This document shows, one piece after another, positions 36,808-47,973 of a stretch of DNA of 64,000 nucleotides; the stretch's first letter is position 1, and each line of letters begins with the position of its first letter. The DNA comes from an uncultured Collinsella sp. (GTDB taxonomy: Bacteria; Actinomycetota; Coriobacteriia; Coriobacteriales; Coriobacteriaceae). The translations under genes and the position numbers were made by a program. The notes beneath the pieces were generated by a model that was given only the letters and a program-made list of their open reading frames with translations, was not told the DNA's origin and did not search any database. The stretch is from the NCBI GenBank assembly GCA_902497065.1, contig CABVDH010000003.1, forward strand, positions 62,001 to 126,000. Reading direction: 5' to 3'.

Positions 36808-38327
36808 TGGTCCCTCCTTCCCTGGTACATCGCCGCCTCGAGCACGTGGTCCTGCGTCACCTGCTCGCTCTCGGCGACATCTGCGATCGTGCGCGCAATG
36901 CGAACAAGGCGCACGATGCCACGCCCTGTGAGATGCGTGCGCTTCGACAGGCCGAGCACACACTTCTCCGCCGCATCATCGAGCTCAAAGGTCGAAACGA
37001 CGCCGTCAATGGACCGAGTCTCGTCATCCTCGGCCTCGGCATCCGCATCGTCCATGCGGGATTCGCGCCAAGCGCGAAAGGCGCGACCGCGCACAACGTA
37101 GTCACGTAACTCGGCCGACGACATGCCCTCCGCACCCTCGATAATCACTTGAGGGTCGGGACGGGTCACATCGATCATCATGTCGATACGGTCGGCCAAA
37201 GGACCGCGCAGTTTAGACCGATAGCGCTCGACCATCGCCGCCGAGCAGCGACACGGCACCTCGCGATCGCCCAAAAAGCCGCAGGGGCAGGGATTGCTCG
37301 CAGCCAGCAGCTGAAAGCGCGACGGGAAGGTAAAAGCCCCGTCGACGCGTACGATCCTCACGTAGCCGCGCTCGATGGGCTGACGCAGCGTCTGCAGCAC
37401 GCCAGTGGGAAACTCGGCAAGCTCGTCCAAAAAGAGCACGCCGCCATGAGCAAGGCTGATCTCACCCGGGTGCACCGGGCGCCCGCCGCCGATAAGGCCT
37501 GCGGTCGAAATACTGTGGTGGGGACTGCGGAAGGGGCGGTGCCCCGCCAACAAGCCATCAATGTTCTCACCCAAAACCGAATGGATGCACAGTGCCTCCT
37601 GCTGATCCTCAACGGAAAGCTCGGGCAGGATGCCGGTCATACGGCGTGCGAGCATCGTCTTGCCCGATCCCGGAGACCCGATCATGAGCAAGCCGAGTTC
37701 TCCTGCCGCCGCAAGCGCCATGCCGCGTTTAGCGACTTCCTGCCCCAGCACGTCTGCATAGTCGAGCTCGGGCTCAAAGGTCGCCTCGACACCCTCGGAA
37801 TCCAAGTAGTGCCGTGCGGCATCGCCCATGCCGTGAGCAAGCTGAGACAGATGGTCGATAAAGCCGCAATCTACGCCCGCGAGTGGCACATGCTGGTCGG
37901 ACCTGCCGGCGATAAAAGACAGCCCCATGTCGCGAGCCAATAGCTGAAACGCCACCTCGCCCTTGACGGGAAGCACCGTACCGTCCAGACCAAGCTCACC
38001 TGCGATAAGGCAGCGATCGAGGTTGTCACGGGGAATCTGCCCATCGGCCGCTAGAACCGCGATGGCGATGGGCAGGTCAAAGCCGCTACCGGTCTTGCGG
38101 ATATCGCCGGGTGCCAGGTTAACGGTAATGCCCGAGCGCGGGATCTCGAACCCGGCGGAGCGCATCGCGCAGCGAATACGACCGCGTGACTCCATCACCT
38201 CCATACTCGGAATGCCGAGCATCTGGATGCCCGGAACGCCACCGGCAAGCGAGACCTCGACCGTGACGTGAATCGCCTCGACGCCGCGGATGCAGGCCGC
38301 GTGAACGGCAAACGTCTCGAACGCCAT
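36804..38327 (-). CDS. comM: YifB/ComM family Mg-chelatase-like AAA ATPase
   Basis: 507 aa. ComM is a branch-migration helicase that helps integrate transformed DNA. N-terminal Lon-protease-like fold (about 20-165), then AAA+ with Walker A GSPGSGKTML and Walker B GGVLFLDELAEF, a CPCGFLGD cysteine pair, and a C-terminal Mg_chelatase_C domain. ATG 38327 overlaps the yraN stop as TGATG. The frame is open upstream but lies inside yraN. Confidence 0.94.
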   Translation of the reverse strand: MAFETFAVHAACIRGVEAIHVTVEVSLAGGVPGIQMLGIPSMEVMESRGRIRCAMRSAGFEIPRSGITVNLAPGDIRKTGSGFDLPIAIAVLAADGQIPRDNLDRCLIAGELGLDGTVLPVKGEVAFQLLARDMGLSFIAGRSDQHVPLAGVDCGFIDHLSQLAHGMGDAARHYLDSEGVEATFEPELDYADVLGQEVAKRGMALAAAGELGLLMIGSPGSGKTMLARRMTGILPELSVEDQQEALCIHSVLGENIDGLLAGHRPFRSPHHSISTAGLIGGGRPVHPGEISLAHGGVLFLDELAEFPTGVLQTLRQPIERGYVRIVRVDGAFTFPSRFQLLAASNPCPCGFLGDREVPCRCSAAMVERYRSKLRGPLADRIDMMIDVTRPDPQVIIEGAEGMSSAELRDYVVRGRAFRAWRESRMDDADAEAEDDETRSIDGVVSTFELDDAAEKCVLGLSKRTHLTGRGIVRLVRIARTIADVAESEQVTQDHVLEAAMYQGRRDQ

Positions 38328-38812
38328 CACGACACCTGCCAATCGAACGCGTTGTACTGATGCTCGATCTCGGCGATATGCCCGCCGCGGATGGTGACAC
38401 CCACAGCATCGAAGCGAATCGCCTTGAGCGGATAATGCTCCATGAGATAGCAACTTGCGATGCGGCGGTAGCGGCGTTGCTTTTGGGCGTCCACGGCCTC
38501 CTCGGGAAAGACCCGCGTGGTGCAATCCAGCGAAACGCGTCTGGTCTTGACCTCGGCCATCACCACGACATCGTCGAGCTCATCGAGCAGCACCAGATCG
38601 GCCTCGCCCTCGGTGCAACGATAGCCCTGCTCCAGCAAGGTGTAGCCGCGCTCGTTAAAGTAGTCGATGGTGATCAGCTCGCCCAGCATGCCTAGCTCGC
38701 GGGGACTGAGTCCCTTGATAAACTCGGGCGTCATCGCCCCGGAGTCGAGCTCGCCGTTTTCCCAACGCTCCTTGAGCTGCTGCGTCTTGCTCTTTTTGCT
38801 TGCGGCACTCAT
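38327..38812 (-). CDS. yraN: YraN / UPF0102 family nuclease-fold protein
   Basis: 161 aa. The core from about residue 45 has the PD-(D/E)xK-like pattern: GELITIDYFNERGY, EADLVLLDELDDVVVMAEVKTRR, and the C-terminal RFDAVGV. The biochemical role is not established. An unusual charged 40-residue N-terminal extension (KKSKTQQLKERWENGEL) precedes the core, since most YraN are about 120 aa. ATG 38812 has GGAG upstream. Located before comM as in many bacteria. Confidence 0.88.
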   Translation of the reverse strand: MSAASKKSKTQQLKERWENGELDSGAMTPEFIKGLSPRELGMLGELITIDYFNERGYTLLEQGYRCTEGEADLVLLDELDDVVVMAEVKTRRVSLDCTTRVFPEEAVDAQKQRRYRRIASCYLMEHYPLKAIRFDAVGVTIRGGHIAEIEHQYNAFDWQVS

Positions 38813-38910
38813 GGGGTCTCCTTTCCCGCACACTGCATTGCCCCGATGATGAGGGCACCTTTCATGCGGGTAAGTACCGGAAGCAAACCAAAAGCTGACC
38901 AAATGCCGTC

Positions 38911-38952
38911 AAAAAACGGGCCGTACGCAACAATGGTGTTGCATACGGCCCG
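38911..38952 (-). terminator. Intrinsic terminator of rnhB
   Basis: CGGGCCGTA with one mismatch then GCAAC pairs with GTTGC and TACGGCCCG. Six T residues follow on the minus strand. Confidence 0.93.
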
Positions 38953-39001
38953 CTACCAGCAGGTTTATAAAACCCCAGAGGTCCCTGTCTCCACAATTGG
39001 C

Positions 39002-39790
39002 CTAGAAAAGGCGCTCAGTCTGCAGAAAGTTTCCGCAAAAGCTCACGCGGTGCAGCGGACAAAGTCCATGTTTGCGAATGGCCTCGATGTGCTCGGGGCT
39101 CGCATAGCCCTTCGACTCGGCCAGATGGTACTCGGGATACTCGGCGTCGTACTCGACCATCATCTCGTCACGCGTGACCTTGGCCATGATGGACGCCGCG
39201 GCGATGCAGGCGATCTTGGCATCGCCCTTCACCACATCGCGCTCGTTAGGAACGGCGCCCAAGGGGTTGCCATCCATAAGCACGCAATCGGGCTCGAGCC
39301 CCGTATCGGCCACGGCGCCCGCAACGGCGGTACGGATAGCACGGGCCATGCCCATCTCATCGATATCCTTAGGCGCGATATGGCAAAAACCGATCGCCGT
39401 CGCCACCTCGGCAATCTTCACTGAGAGCAACTCGCGGCGCGCCGGCGTGAGCTTTTTGGAATCGTTGATGCCCCAGACGCGCGGCTCCATGGGAAGGCAC
39501 ACGGCACACACGGTTAAGGGACCCGCTACCGAGCCGCGGCCCACCTCGTCGACACCAACGACCACCCCATCGCCGCCAAGCTCATGCATAAGCTCGTACA
39601 TGTCATTGACGCGCTCGCGCTCGGCAAGTTCCTTAGCATGGCGTTTGAGGGCGCGTTCACAAGCCTTGATCACCTGCTGGCGCGGGTCCTCGCGATAATG
39701 CTCCACGAGGGCGGGGATCTCCTCAAACGTTGCGCTCGCTAGCTCTCCGGCAACCTGCGATGCCGAAACCGAGCTCGTCATATTGGCCAT
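39002..39790 (-). CDS. rnhB: Ribonuclease HII
   Basis: 262 aa. Removes ribonucleotides from RNA-DNA hybrids. Catalytic Asp81-Glu82 in GVDEVGRGSVAGP, then DSKKLTPARRE, MDGNPLG and AAASIMAKVTRDE with a further acidic ligand. A 70-residue helical N-terminal part precedes the core, as in Bacillus RnhB. ATG 39790 has AGGAGG seven bases upstream. Between rplS and yraN, a conserved order. Confidence 0.95.
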   Translation of the reverse strand: MANMTSSVSASQVAGELASATFEEIPALVEHYREDPRQQVIKACERALKRHAKELAERERVNDMYELMHELGGDGVVVGVDEVGRGSVAGPLTVCAVCLPMEPRVWGINDSKKLTPARRELLSVKIAEVATAIGFCHIAPKDIDEMGMARAIRTAVAGAVADTGLEPDCVLMDGNPLGAVPNERDVVKGDAKIACIAAASIMAKVTRDEMMVEYDAEYPEYHLAESKGYASPEHIEAIRKHGLCPLHRVSFCGNFLQTERLF

Positions 39791-39819
39791 ACCAGGCCCT
39801 CCTTGCATGCAAATCAGAT

Positions 39820-39849
39820 AAAAAGAAGGGCCACCCGAAGGTGACCCTT
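39820..39849 (-). terminator. Terminator after rplS
   Basis: AAGGG-C-CACC pairs with GGTG-A-CCCTT around a CGAA tetraloop; CTTTTATC follows on the minus strand. It probably allows some read-through into rnhB. Confidence 0.8.
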
Positions 39850-39883
39850 GTGTCCAAACGAGTGGACAGACGCTGCGATCTTC

Positions 39884-40225
39884 TTAGCGCTTCTCGGGGA
39901 TGCGAGCAGCCTTGCCCACCTTGTCGCGGAGGTAGTACAGCTTGGCGCGACGGACGCGACCATGACGAACGACCTCGAGCTTGGCGATCTTGGGGCTGTG
40001 AAGCGGGAAGGTACGCTCAACACCGACACCGAAGGACATCTTGCGGACGGTGAAGGTCTCGCGGGCACCGGCGCCGGCCATGCGGATGACGTCGCCCTGG
40101 AAGACCTGGATGCGCTCGCGGTCGCCTTCCTTAATGCGGTAGTGAACCTTGACGTTGTCGGCGACGCGAACCTGAGGAATGTCCTCGCGGATCTGCTGAC
40201 GCTCGATTGCGCGGATGTAATCCAT
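39884..40225 (-). CDS. rplS: 50S ribosomal protein L19
   Basis: 113 aa, standard size. Sits at the subunit interface. VRVADNVKVHYRIKEGDRER, VFQGDVIR and the RVRRAKLYYLRD tail are diagnostic. ATG 40225 has AAGGA seven bases upstream; the TTG two codons earlier is rejected. It is not in the trmD operon here but before rnhB, with its own promoter and terminator. Confidence 0.97.
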   Translation of the reverse strand: MDYIRAIERQQIREDIPQVRVADNVKVHYRIKEGDRERIQVFQGDVIRMAGAGARETFTVRKMSFGVGVERTFPLHSPKIAKLEVVRHGRVRRAKLYYLRDKVGKAARIPEKR

Positions 40226-40249
40226 GTGCAATTCCTTACTCTTCTAGAG

Positions 40250-40273
40250 GTGCCGTACCACTCTGGCCGGCAC
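40250..40273 (-). promoter_or_regulatory. Leader hairpin before rplS
   Basis: GTGCCG pairs with CGGCAC around a 12-base loop in the 5' untranslated region. L19 leaders are known in Firmicutes; equivalence is not shown. Confidence 0.4.
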
Positions 40274-40294
40274 GTAGTTGAACAAACGTATTCG

Positions 40295-40322
40295 AGTATA
40301 CACGCGCGGGTTTCTGCTGCAA
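40295..40322 (-). promoter_or_regulatory. Promoter of rplS
   Basis: Minus-strand TTGCAG, 16 bp, TATACT. Predicted start near 40288. Confidence 0.7.
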
Positions 40323-40368
40323 GAACAATTTTTTACGCAGACAAAAAGACAAAACCCGCACATGATAA

Positions 40369-40396
40369 CCGTCCGCCTCACGAATGAGACGGACGG
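40369..40396 (-). terminator. Probable terminator of ppdK
   Basis: CCGTCCG-C-CTCA pairs with TGAG-A-CGGACGG around CGAA. The following minus-strand sequence TTATCATG is only weakly U-rich. Confidence 0.55.
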
Positions 40397-40435
40397 CATG
40401 AGGGGGGGCTACGTTAGGCGTCTGAACCCAAAACG

Positions 40436-43186
<2,751 letters not shown>

Positions 43187-43261
43187 GATACTTCCCCTTT
43201 CATGCACTTACGCGCACGACCGTGGTAACGAATCGACCCGCCAAATGCGGGCCGTGAGGGA

Positions 43262-43267
43262 ACTATA
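43262..43267 (-). promoter_or_regulatory. Candidate -10 of ppdK
   Basis: Minus-strand TATAGT about 75 bp before the GTG start; no clear -35, so an activator may be needed. Confidence 0.4.
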
Positions 43268-43308
43268 CGGCGGGTTTTGAGCGGGCTTAAGCAGAGGATG
43301 CGCGGTTT

Positions 43309-43356
43309 GGTAAACGTGCTAAAACTGGCGGTAAACGGTAGGTAAAGGTGGTTACC
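43309..43356 (-). promoter_or_regulatory. GGTAAACG repeat cluster upstream of ppdK
   Basis: GGTAAACG at 43309 and 43330, GGTAAAGG at 43341 and GGTTACC at 43350. Spacings of 21, 11 and 9 bp put them on about the same DNA face, 45-90 bp upstream of the candidate -10. Confidence 0.45.
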
Positions 43357-43435
43357 TTATGAAGATACCACTGTAAGAAAGTGCAGGTCAGATGCGATAT
43401 TTTTGCTAAATCGCTTTATCAAAATGCTGCTACTA

Positions 43436-44302
43436 TTAGGCTCGACGGGCGGCGCGGCGGGCACGGGCTTCTTGGATTTCCTCCAAGTGGCTAATGATCT
43501 CGGATGCGCTCTCCTCGATCGCCTTGCCATCGGTACGCACCACAAAGCAGCCTAGGCGCTTCATGAGGGCACGGGCCTCCTCGAGCTCGCTGCGCACACT
43601 CTCGGGCTCGGCATAGGAGCCGGCAACGGCACGGGCGTAATCATCGCCCAAGCGGCTATCGCGAATCTCAGAAATAACGTCGACGGTCGAAATTAGGCCG
43701 AACAGGCGCATCGGGTCAACCTCGTAAATCGACTTCGGCGGCTCCATGCCGTGCGCCAGAGGGACATTAGCAACCTTGTAACCTTGATAGGCCAAATACA
43801 TCGACAGCGGCGTCTTGGACGTGCGCGATACGCCCAACAGCACGATATCGGCACCCGACAGATCGTCGCAGCCGCGTCCATCATCGTGCTCAACGAAATA
43901 CTCCATGGCCTCGATACGATGGAAATAGCGGTCATCGGTCCTGTGAATCACGCCCGCAACGCCCTTGGACGGCACACCGATGAGCGACGACAGCACGGCA
44001 AGCGTCGGGCCGATCAGGTCGACCGAGCGAATATGCAACATACCCAAGTAGTCGAGCACACGAGCACGAAGGGCCGGGTCGACAATGGTGTGGAACACGG
44101 CGATATCGCGATGGTCGGCATCGACGCGCGGCCCCACAAATGACTTGACCTGCTCCACGGAGGTCACCTTAGGCAGGCGCAAAACGCGAAAAACCCCTTC
44201 ATCAAATTGCCCGGACGCCGCAAGCACCACCTCACAAGCGGTATCACCGAGCGAGTCGGAGATAACGATAACGGTGGGACGAGCGGTGACCGGGCAATCC
44301 AT
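43436..44302 (-). CDS. ppsR: PPDK regulatory protein (DUF299 kinase / pyrophosphorylase)
   Basis: 288 aa. Switches PPDK off and on by ADP-dependent phosphorylation and phosphate-dependent dephosphorylation of the Thr near the catalytic His. The nucleotide-binding loop GVSRTSKTPLSMYLA is intact, as are the N-terminal VISDSLGDTA and the GVIHRTDDRYFHRIEAMEY region. Adjacent to ppdK, which supports PPDK rather than PEP synthase as target. ATG has AAAGGAG upstream. The C-terminus is Arg/Ala-rich. Confidence 0.94.
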   Translation of the reverse strand: MDCPVTARPTVIVISDSLGDTACEVVLAASGQFDEGVFRVLRLPKVTSVEQVKSFVGPRVDADHRDIAVFHTIVDPALRARVLDYLGMLHIRSVDLIGPTLAVLSSLIGVPSKGVAGVIHRTDDRYFHRIEAMEYFVEHDDGRGCDDLSGADIVLLGVSRTSKTPLSMYLAYQGYKVANVPLAHGMEPPKSIYEVDPMRLFGLISTVDVISEIRDSRLGDDYARAVAGSYAEPESVRSELEEARALMKRLGCFVVRTDGKAIEESASEIISHLEEIQEARARRAARRA

Positions 44303-44336
44303 GCGGGGCTCCTTTTGCGCTTATGCGCAGGCTGGC

Positions 44337-46433
44337 TTACTTTTTGCGGGCAAGCTCACCGATGTTGGCGATGCCGGAGAAAACGGCCTCGAAGCGGTTG
44401 AGCAGCTTAAGGCGATTATCGCGGAGCTGCTCGTCCTTGTCCATGACCATAACCTCATCGAAGAAACGGTCGATGGGCGCGCGCAGGGCGGCGAGGGCGG
44501 CAAATGCGGCCGGGTAGTCCTCGGCAGCAAGGGCAGCATCGACAGCAGTCTGAGCAGCCTCGGAAGCATCGGCAAGCGCGAGCTCGGCCTCGCCCATCAG
44601 GCTGCGGTCGTACTCCGCGCCCAGCTCGGGCTTGGAGATATGCGCGGCACGGGCATAGGCCGTAGCCAGGTTGTCAAAGGTCTCGGCATCGTTCTTGCGG
44701 GCCTCGTCGAGGGCGGCGCAGCGGGCGAAGAAGACGGACGGGGCGATGATGTGCACCGCGGAGACGGCGGCAACGGTATCAGCCGGGATCTTTTCGTCGC
44801 GGGCCATGCTCACCAGGCGGCCATGGAAGAAGTCACGAACCTGCTGGGCGACCTCGGCGGCGTCGAACTCAATGCCCTGCTCACTGTAGAGCTCGAGGGC
44901 GAAGTCGATGAGCGACGTGGGGTCGATCGGCAGGCGGTCGCGCAGGATGTTGATGATGCCGATAGCGGCACGACGCAGCGCGTAGGGGTCGGAGGAGCCG
45001 GTCGGGGGCTCGCCGATGGCAAAGATACCGGCGATGGTATCGAGCTTGTCGGCGCAGGCCACGATGCAGCCAGCGGTGCCCTCGGGCAACTCGTCACCGG
45101 CAAAGCGGGGACGATAGTGATCGCGGATGGCATGGGCGACCTCGTCATTCTCCCCCATCGCGGTCGCGTAATAACCGCCCATCACGCCCTGCTGGCTCGT
45201 GAACTCAACGACGGCGTTAGACACCAGGTCGGCCTTGCACAGGTGCGCGGCGCGAGCGGCATCGGCGGCCAGGTGGGCGCCCAGATGAGCCTCACGGGCA
45301 ATAGCGAGTGCGAGCTGCTCGATGCGCTCGGACTTGGCGAGCACGCTACCGAGCTTCTCCTGGAAGGCAACCTTGGCCAAACGATCACGGAACTCGTCGA
45401 GGGAGATCTTCAGGTCCTCCTCGTAGAAGAACTTTGCGTCGTCCAGACGGGCGCGCACGACGCGCTCGTTGCCGTCGATCACGCGCTCGGCGTTCTCAGG
45501 CTTGCTGTTGGAGACGACCACGAACTCACGCGTGAGCTTGCCCTCGCCGTCATAGATCGGGAAGTAGCGCTGGTTGGTGAGCATGGACTCGCAGATGATC
45601 TCGTGCGGGACCTTGAGGAACTCCTCATCGAAGGTACCGACGAGCACCGTCGGCCACTCGCAGAGGTTAATGACCTCCTCGAAGACCTTCTTGGGCGTGT
45701 CGACATGACAGCCGGGGCGAGCGGCCTCGACCTCGGCGATACCGGCAAGGATGGCCTCGCGACGACGCTCGGCAGAAAGCACGCCGGCGTCCTCAAGCAC
45801 CTGCTCGTAGACGGCGGGGCTGGCAACCACATGGTCACCGGGGCCAAGCACGCGATGACCACGCGTGGTGTTGCCGCTCGTCACGTCGGCAAACGACACG
45901 GGCACAACATCCTCGCCCAGAAGGCAGCAGATCCAACGGACCGGACGAACAAACGTAGCGTGCTCGTGGCCCCAGCGCTGGCTGCGGTAGTTGGGCCACT
46001 GCAGGCCGGCGATAGTCTTCTCGCACAGGGCGGTCAGAATCGGCGTAGCCGGTGCGGAGGGAATGTTCTTCTCGGCGAACACATACTCGCGACCGTCGGT
46101 GTCCTCGCGACGGACCAGGTCCTCGGCAGCCACACCGCACTTGCGGGCAAAGCCCTGGGCGGCCTTGGTGGCGTTACCGTCAGCGTCGAAGGCAATGTTG
46201 GCCGCGGGGCCACGCTTGACCTCGTGAACCTCATCGGTCGCGGTGGCGACGTTGGCAACGAGTGCAGCCAGACGACGCGGGCTCGAGATCACGCGGACCT
46301 CGCCGTGGGCCAGACCGGCCTCATCGAGACCCTTGGCGATCATGGTGCCAAGCTGCTTGACGGCATTGTTCAGCGGCGCGGAGGGCATTTCCTCCGTACC
46401 GATCTCAAACAGGAAATCCTTAGCGTCTGCCAT
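44337..46433 (-). CDS. glyS: Glycine-tRNA ligase beta subunit
   Basis: 698 aa. Large subunit of the alpha2-beta2 glycyl-tRNA synthetase, carrying tRNA recognition and the anticodon-binding domain at the C-terminus. Begins FLFEIGTEEMPSAPL, then contains SPRRLAALV, the HD-like central part, and DPYALRRAAIGIINIL. Three bases after glyQ and co-transcribed with it. Confidence 0.96.
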   Translation of the reverse strand: MADAKDFLFEIGTEEMPSAPLNNAVKQLGTMIAKGLDEAGLAHGEVRVISSPRRLAALVANVATATDEVHEVKRGPAANIAFDADGNATKAAQGFARKCGVAAEDLVRREDTDGREYVFAEKNIPSAPATPILTALCEKTIAGLQWPNYRSQRWGHEHATFVRPVRWICCLLGEDVVPVSFADVTSGNTTRGHRVLGPGDHVVASPAVYEQVLEDAGVLSAERRREAILAGIAEVEAARPGCHVDTPKKVFEEVINLCEWPTVLVGTFDEEFLKVPHEIICESMLTNQRYFPIYDGEGKLTREFVVVSNSKPENAERVIDGNERVVRARLDDAKFFYEEDLKISLDEFRDRLAKVAFQEKLGSVLAKSERIEQLALAIAREAHLGAHLAADAARAAHLCKADLVSNAVVEFTSQQGVMGGYYATAMGENDEVAHAIRDHYRPRFAGDELPEGTAGCIVACADKLDTIAGIFAIGEPPTGSSDPYALRRAAIGIINILRDRLPIDPTSLIDFALELYSEQGIEFDAAEVAQQVRDFFHGRLVSMARDEKIPADTVAAVSAVHIIAPSVFFARCAALDEARKNDAETFDNLATAYARAAHISKPELGAEYDRSLMGEAELALADASEAAQTAVDAALAAEDYPAAFAALAALRAPIDRFFDEVMVMDKDEQLRDNRLKLLNRFEAVFSGIANIGELARKK

Positions 46434-46436
46434 GGC

Positions 46437-47348
46437 TTACGCCACCTCGCCTTCCTGGTCGGCATTCTCGTTGACTCCGGCGACCTCGGCCATGTAGGCC
46501 TCGCAGCACGCCTTGGCGACGGCGCGGACGCGCAGGATGTAGTTGGCACGCTCGACCGCGGACAGGGCGCCACGGGCATCGAGCAGGTTGAAGGCGTGGC
46601 TGCACTTCATGACGCAGTCGTACGCCGGCAGCGGAAGCTTGCGCTCCAGGCAGGAGTGGCACTCGGCCTCGTAGTCGTCAAACTTCTGACGCATCATCTC
46701 GACGTTGGCGACCTCAAAGTTATAGGCACTGAACTCGCGCTCGTTCTCGAGGAACACGTCACCATAGGTCATGGGCGTGCCGTCGGGCAGGTAGCTCCAC
46801 ACCAGGTCGTAGACCGAGTTGACGCCCTGGGCGTACATGGCGATACGCTCCAGGCCATAGGTGATCTCGACGGGCACGGGGTCGACCTCGATGCCGCCCA
46901 CCTGCTGGAAGTACGTAAACTGCGTGACCTCCATGCCGTTGAGCCAGACCTCCCAGCCAAGGCCCCAGGCGCCAAGGGTCGGGCTCTCCCAGTCGTCCTC
47001 GACAAAGCGGACGTCATGGTCGTTGGGGTCCAGGCCAATGGCGGCCAGCGAACCCAGGTAGAGCTCCTGGGCGTTGACCGGCGAGGGCTTGATGAGCACC
47101 TGGAACTGATAGTAGTGCTGCATGCGGTTGGGGTTCTCGCCGTAGCGGCCGTCGGCGGGACGGCGGCAGGGCTGCGCATAGCAGGTGCGCCACTCGGCGG
47201 GACCGAGCGAGCGCAGCGTGGTCGCGGTATGGAAGGTACCGGCACCGACCTCGGAGTCATAGGGCTGCATGATGACGCAGCCCTGCTCGCCCCAGTACTG
47301 CTGGAGGCGCAGGATGATGTCTTGGAAGGAAAGCGATGAAGCGTTCAT
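46437..47348 (-). CDS. glyQ: Glycine-tRNA ligase alpha subunit
   Basis: 303 aa. Catalytic core subunit binding ATP and glycine. FQDIILRLQQYWGEQGCVIMQ, EVGAGTFHTATTLRSLGP, RPADGRYGENPNR and GLERIAMYAQGV are class II motif regions of this subunit. The C-terminus is extended and acidic. No T-box-like leader fits in the 59 bases upstream. Confidence 0.97.
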   Translation of the reverse strand: MNASSLSFQDIILRLQQYWGEQGCVIMQPYDSEVGAGTFHTATTLRSLGPAEWRTCYAQPCRRPADGRYGENPNRMQHYYQFQVLIKPSPVNAQELYLGSLAAIGLDPNDHDVRFVEDDWESPTLGAWGLGWEVWLNGMEVTQFTYFQQVGGIEVDPVPVEITYGLERIAMYAQGVNSVYDLVWSYLPDGTPMTYGDVFLENEREFSAYNFEVANVEMMRQKFDDYEAECHSCLERKLPLPAYDCVMKCSHAFNLLDARGALSAVERANYILRVRAVAKACCEAYMAEVAGVNENADQEGEVA

Positions 47349-47388
47349 GCCTCTAATATCCCCTCGTCGAAACGATTACACGGTTAGG

Positions 47389-47394
47389 TACTGT
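47389..47394 (-). promoter_or_regulatory. Candidate -10 of glyQ-glyS
   Basis: Minus-strand TATAGT within CGCTATAGT, just past the lepB stop. There is no clear -35; read-through from lepB is also possible. Confidence 0.35.
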
Positions 47395-47407
47395 ACTATA
47401 GCGGTTT

Positions 47408-47971
47408 TTAGTCGATAGCGCCGATGCGGTTGAGCGGCCAGTAGCGAACGAGTGCCACAGCGATCAAATCAGAGCGATCGACGGGACCAAAGTAGCGTGA
47501 GTCGGCAGAGTTTTCGCGGTTGTCGCCCATCACCCACACGCACCCGTCGGGAACGGTGTAGGGATAGCTTACCTGAGCGCCGGGCGCTTGGACCGAAAGT
47601 GGCCAGCTCATGCCCGTCGTATAGTCCTCGTCGAGCGCTTGGCCGTCAACAACCACCTTGCCATCCTGCAGGTCAACCGTCTGGCCGGCCGTGGCAATAA
47701 CACGCTTGACAAGAACATCATGCTCGGAGGTGCCATCGGGGTTGTGAAACACCACGATATCGCCCTGCTTGACGGGCTGACCGAGCTCGAGGCTCACCTT
47801 TTGTGCCAGGATCTGGTCGCCAATCTCAATCGTGGACTCCATGGAGCCGGTGGGCACCACAAAGGGCTCGACCACAAACGAGCGAATCAAGAAGGTGGCG
47901 ACCAGTGCGATCGCGATGACCGCGATCCACTCAAAAGCGCCCCTCAACGCGGAATGCTGCGATGGAACCAT
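47408..47971 (-). CDS. lepB: Signal peptidase I
   Basis: 187 aa. Membrane protease removing signal peptides outside the cell. One transmembrane helix at about 13-33, nucleophile Ser43 in PTGSMEST, general base Lys89 in VLVKRVIA, and the GDNRENSADSRYFG box. ATG 47971 has AGGAG five bases upstream; GTG 47977 overlapping the trmD stop is less likely. It ends the rpsP-khpA-rimM-trmD-lepB run. Confidence 0.95.
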   Translation of the reverse strand: MVPSQHSALRGAFEWIAVIAIALVATFLIRSFVVEPFVVPTGSMESTIEIGDQILAQKVSLELGQPVKQGDIVVFHNPDGTSEHDVLVKRVIATAGQTVDLQDGKVVVDGQALDEDYTTGMSWPLSVQAPGAQVSYPYTVPDGCVWVMGDNRENSADSRYFGPVDRSDLIAVALVRYWPLNRIGAID

Positions 47972-47973
47972 TC

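Noticed and set aside
44085..47339. 1084-codon open frame on the plus strand
   Set aside because: It lies antisense to glyS and glyQ, both unmistakable. Long antisense frames arise from codon bias in GC-rich genes. The product is low-complexity and resembles nothing.
47349..47407. T-box riboswitch before glyQ
   Set aside because: Only 59 bases lie between lepB and glyQ, too short for a T-box, and no T-box sequence is seen.
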